Below are positions 62,358 through 64,000 of a stretch of 64,000 nucleotides of DNA, in pieces. Location: assembly GCA_951804985.1 (NCBI GenBank), contig OX638130.1, positions 117,007,593 to 117,071,592 of the forward strand. The letters run 5' to 3'. Both the position numbers and the translations under genes were made by a program. The notes below the pieces were generated by a model, which did no database searches, was not told where the DNA came from, and was given only the letters and a program-made list of their open reading frames with translations. Source of the DNA: Dryomyza anilis (taxonomy: Eukaryota > Arthropoda > Insecta > Diptera > Dryomyzidae). The stretch's first letter is position 1. Each line of letters starts with the position of its first letter.

Positions 62358-63180
62358 TGGCGTAGTTTGTATCACAAGCTGTCTGTTATCTGCACGTTTC
62401 CAAAATATACCGCAAATCTGCCAATAAAATTCCATAAAACTGTATAACCTGCTATTCACTTCCCAAATTATTCCATTTATCTGTGTGTTTGCCGAAAATT
62501 TTCCCGCAATATTCTTGAAAAAACACAGAAATTTTATCTCGGGTAGGTTGTCCAATTTTGTGGAATTTTAATGGCATATTCACGGCATCTTTTGCGAACG
62601 TGCAGATAATAGGCTGCTTTTGCTACAAACTCTGCCTTTGTCTGCTTGAAATCTTTCGAAAAAAAGGTGTCTGAACTGCCGTGATGCTGCCAAAAATTTT
62701 GTATCAGACACCAGTGATGCAAACTCTGCCTTTGCCTGTTTGAAATATATCGAAAAGTGTTTCTTAACTGCCTCGACCCAGCCATACATTTTATCTGGCG
62801 GGTTTTTTTTTATAAATTTTCATTTATCCTCAAAAATGCATGATGTGCTCTTTCGGGTTCCAGAGCCTGTATAGGGTAATTTATATTATTTTTAGAAAGA
62901 TTTTTAGGAGATAAAGTAGACCCCAGACAAATTTTGTGGCAGGGTTGAGGCAGCTTAGATACATTTTGTCGATATATTTCAAACAGACAAAGGGGAGTTT
63001 ATATCACCAGTTGTGTGTCCGTTTCCAAAATCTGCCATTAAAATTTCACAAAATTTTGCCACCTGCTATATACTTCCCAAAATATTTAATTTATCTGTGC
63101 GTTAGCCGGAAATATTTCCCGAAATATTCCAGAAAATTGCCAAAAATTTTGACTCGGGAAGTGTCTAACAATATTTGTGT
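62358..63180. repeat. Inverted/tandem repeat family with CTGCCTTTGTCTGCTTGAAA
   Basis: CAAACTCTGCCTTTGTCTGC (62626) and CAAACTCTGCCTTTGCCTGT (62718) are direct copies. The inverse, TTTCAAACAGACAAAGGGGAG, is at 62976. Short open frames of 60-90 codons here follow the repeat and show no domain. Confidence 0.65.
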
Positions 63181-63462
63181 AAATAAATATGCCTTATCAT
63201 AAAATTAAGATTTTTTGATAAATGACCAGAAATTTCTGTTTGTAAGTATGTATTTGGAATTTGATTAATCAATGCATACTCATTTTTAAAATTGAGTTGA
63301 GAGATATTTTTTATTTTAAAAAAATAAAGGTTTTGGTTGTGCGATAATTTTTATTTTAAAAAATAAAGGGGTTTGGTTGAGAGTTATATGAGAACCTTTA
63401 TTTTAAAGGTATTTGGTTAATAGTTATTGTTAGACAGAAAATGCAATTGGTCTCCTTTATTA

Positions 63463-63681
63463 CACACAGAAGAAAATTCCCTCAAATCCCATTAAAATTG
63501 GTCAATAGGACAATTATTGATTTAATAGTATACAAAAAATAAATCTTTTCATATAAACTCAATGCCAATGTCAAGGTGTTTTCTAGTATTTAATGGTATT
63601 TTCCGATTAAAATAATGATTTATCCTATTGACTATTTTAATAGTAAAAAACAATTATTTATTTAATATTTTTTTCTGGATG
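63463..63681 (+). mobile_element. MITE family A, copy 3
   Basis: 219 bp; ends CACACAGAAGAAAA and TTTTTTTCTGGATG. Interior CAAATCCCATTAAAATTGGT as in copy 1. Confidence 0.78.
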
Positions 63682-63689
63682 TAGGAATT

Positions 63690-64000
63690 TTTTGTTGTTT
63701 CAGAAATTAATTGGAGAAATCGTTGGAAAATGTTGAGATCGAACATAGCGTCATTATTGGCGTAAACATATTTTTATAAACAATTTTTTTTTCGAAAATT
63801 TTCAAAAATTGTTGTTTCAGTCGAATGTTTTTTTTTTGATTTTAACCATTAGATTGTTTTTTTAACATTTTTTTTTGAGAATTGTTGTTTTTATCGAATA
63901 CTTTTTTTTTTGGAATATGTTGTTTTCGAACATTGCGTTTTTATCGTCCAACAATTATATATATTTTGCATTACTATAACAAAATACTTGAACATTTTTG
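63690..64000. other. T-rich intergenic DNA
   Basis: Loosely repeated TGTTGTTTTTATCGAA / TTTTTTTTTGAGAATTGTTG words; no gene. Confidence 0.4.

Noticed and set aside
62289..63202. Cluster of 66-88-codon frames on both strands near the right end
   Set aside because: They overlap inverted copies of one repeat and translate its units; no domain or splice context.
1..64000. CRISPR array, prokaryotic operon, rRNA or viral gene
   Set aside because: None of the arrays has constant repeats with unique spacers of matching size, and all coding evidence is of split insect genes.

Overview
This is a roughly 70% A+T animal genomic window. It carries intron-split genes, GT-AG splice sites, tRNA-derived SINEs, small inverted-repeat transposons and long simple arrays. 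The two protein-coding genes I recognise are dipteran in type, and the closest relatives I know are the Drosophila genes Rip11 and wengen. I read it as a higher fly (Schizophora) with a repeat-expanded genome; I cannot name the species. Both genes lie on the + strand. No complete autonomous transposase, bacterial gene, CRISPR array or rRNA gene was seen.

Layout. 1-3480: upstream or intron-1 DNA of the Rip11 orthologue, whose first coding exon is not securely found. 3481-13975: five coding exons of Rip11 (C2 domain, coiled coil, C-terminal Rab11-binding domain), ending in an exon with only seven coding bases. Its 3.6 kb third intron is almost entirely AATT-type repeat DNA, and its 4.1 kb last intron holds a nested pair of transposons and a mariner-type MITE. 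14000-35990: about 22 kb between the Rip11 stop and the first wengen coding exon. It is filled mostly with arrays: a GGAACC-type array, a 19-bp minisatellite interrupted by a transposon, an 882-bp TTA-flanked element, palindromic GATACAAATGTATC arrays, a second GATACATTGG array and a GATATCG-rich inverted repeat family. Some less repetitive, more G+C-rich blocks between them could hold wengen promoter and leader exons. 35990-60255: four coding exons of wengen (single TNF-receptor cysteine-rich domain, one membrane span, no death domain), split by a 17.6 kb and a 5.5 kb intron. The introns carry SINEs, several MITE families and a 162-bp SINE-derived tandem array. 60256-61530: wengen 3' untranslated region. 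61530-64000: intergenic repeats with one clear nested insertion.

The two genes have separate roles. Rip11 is a Rab11 effector that guides recycling and apical exocytic vesicles. Wengen is a cell-surface receptor for the TNF ligand Eiger. No operon-like coupling is expected. The most interesting non-genic structure is at 51.5-52.4 kb: five copies of a tRNA-derived SINE head arranged at a near-exact 162-bp period, which looks like a satellite forming from a SINE.
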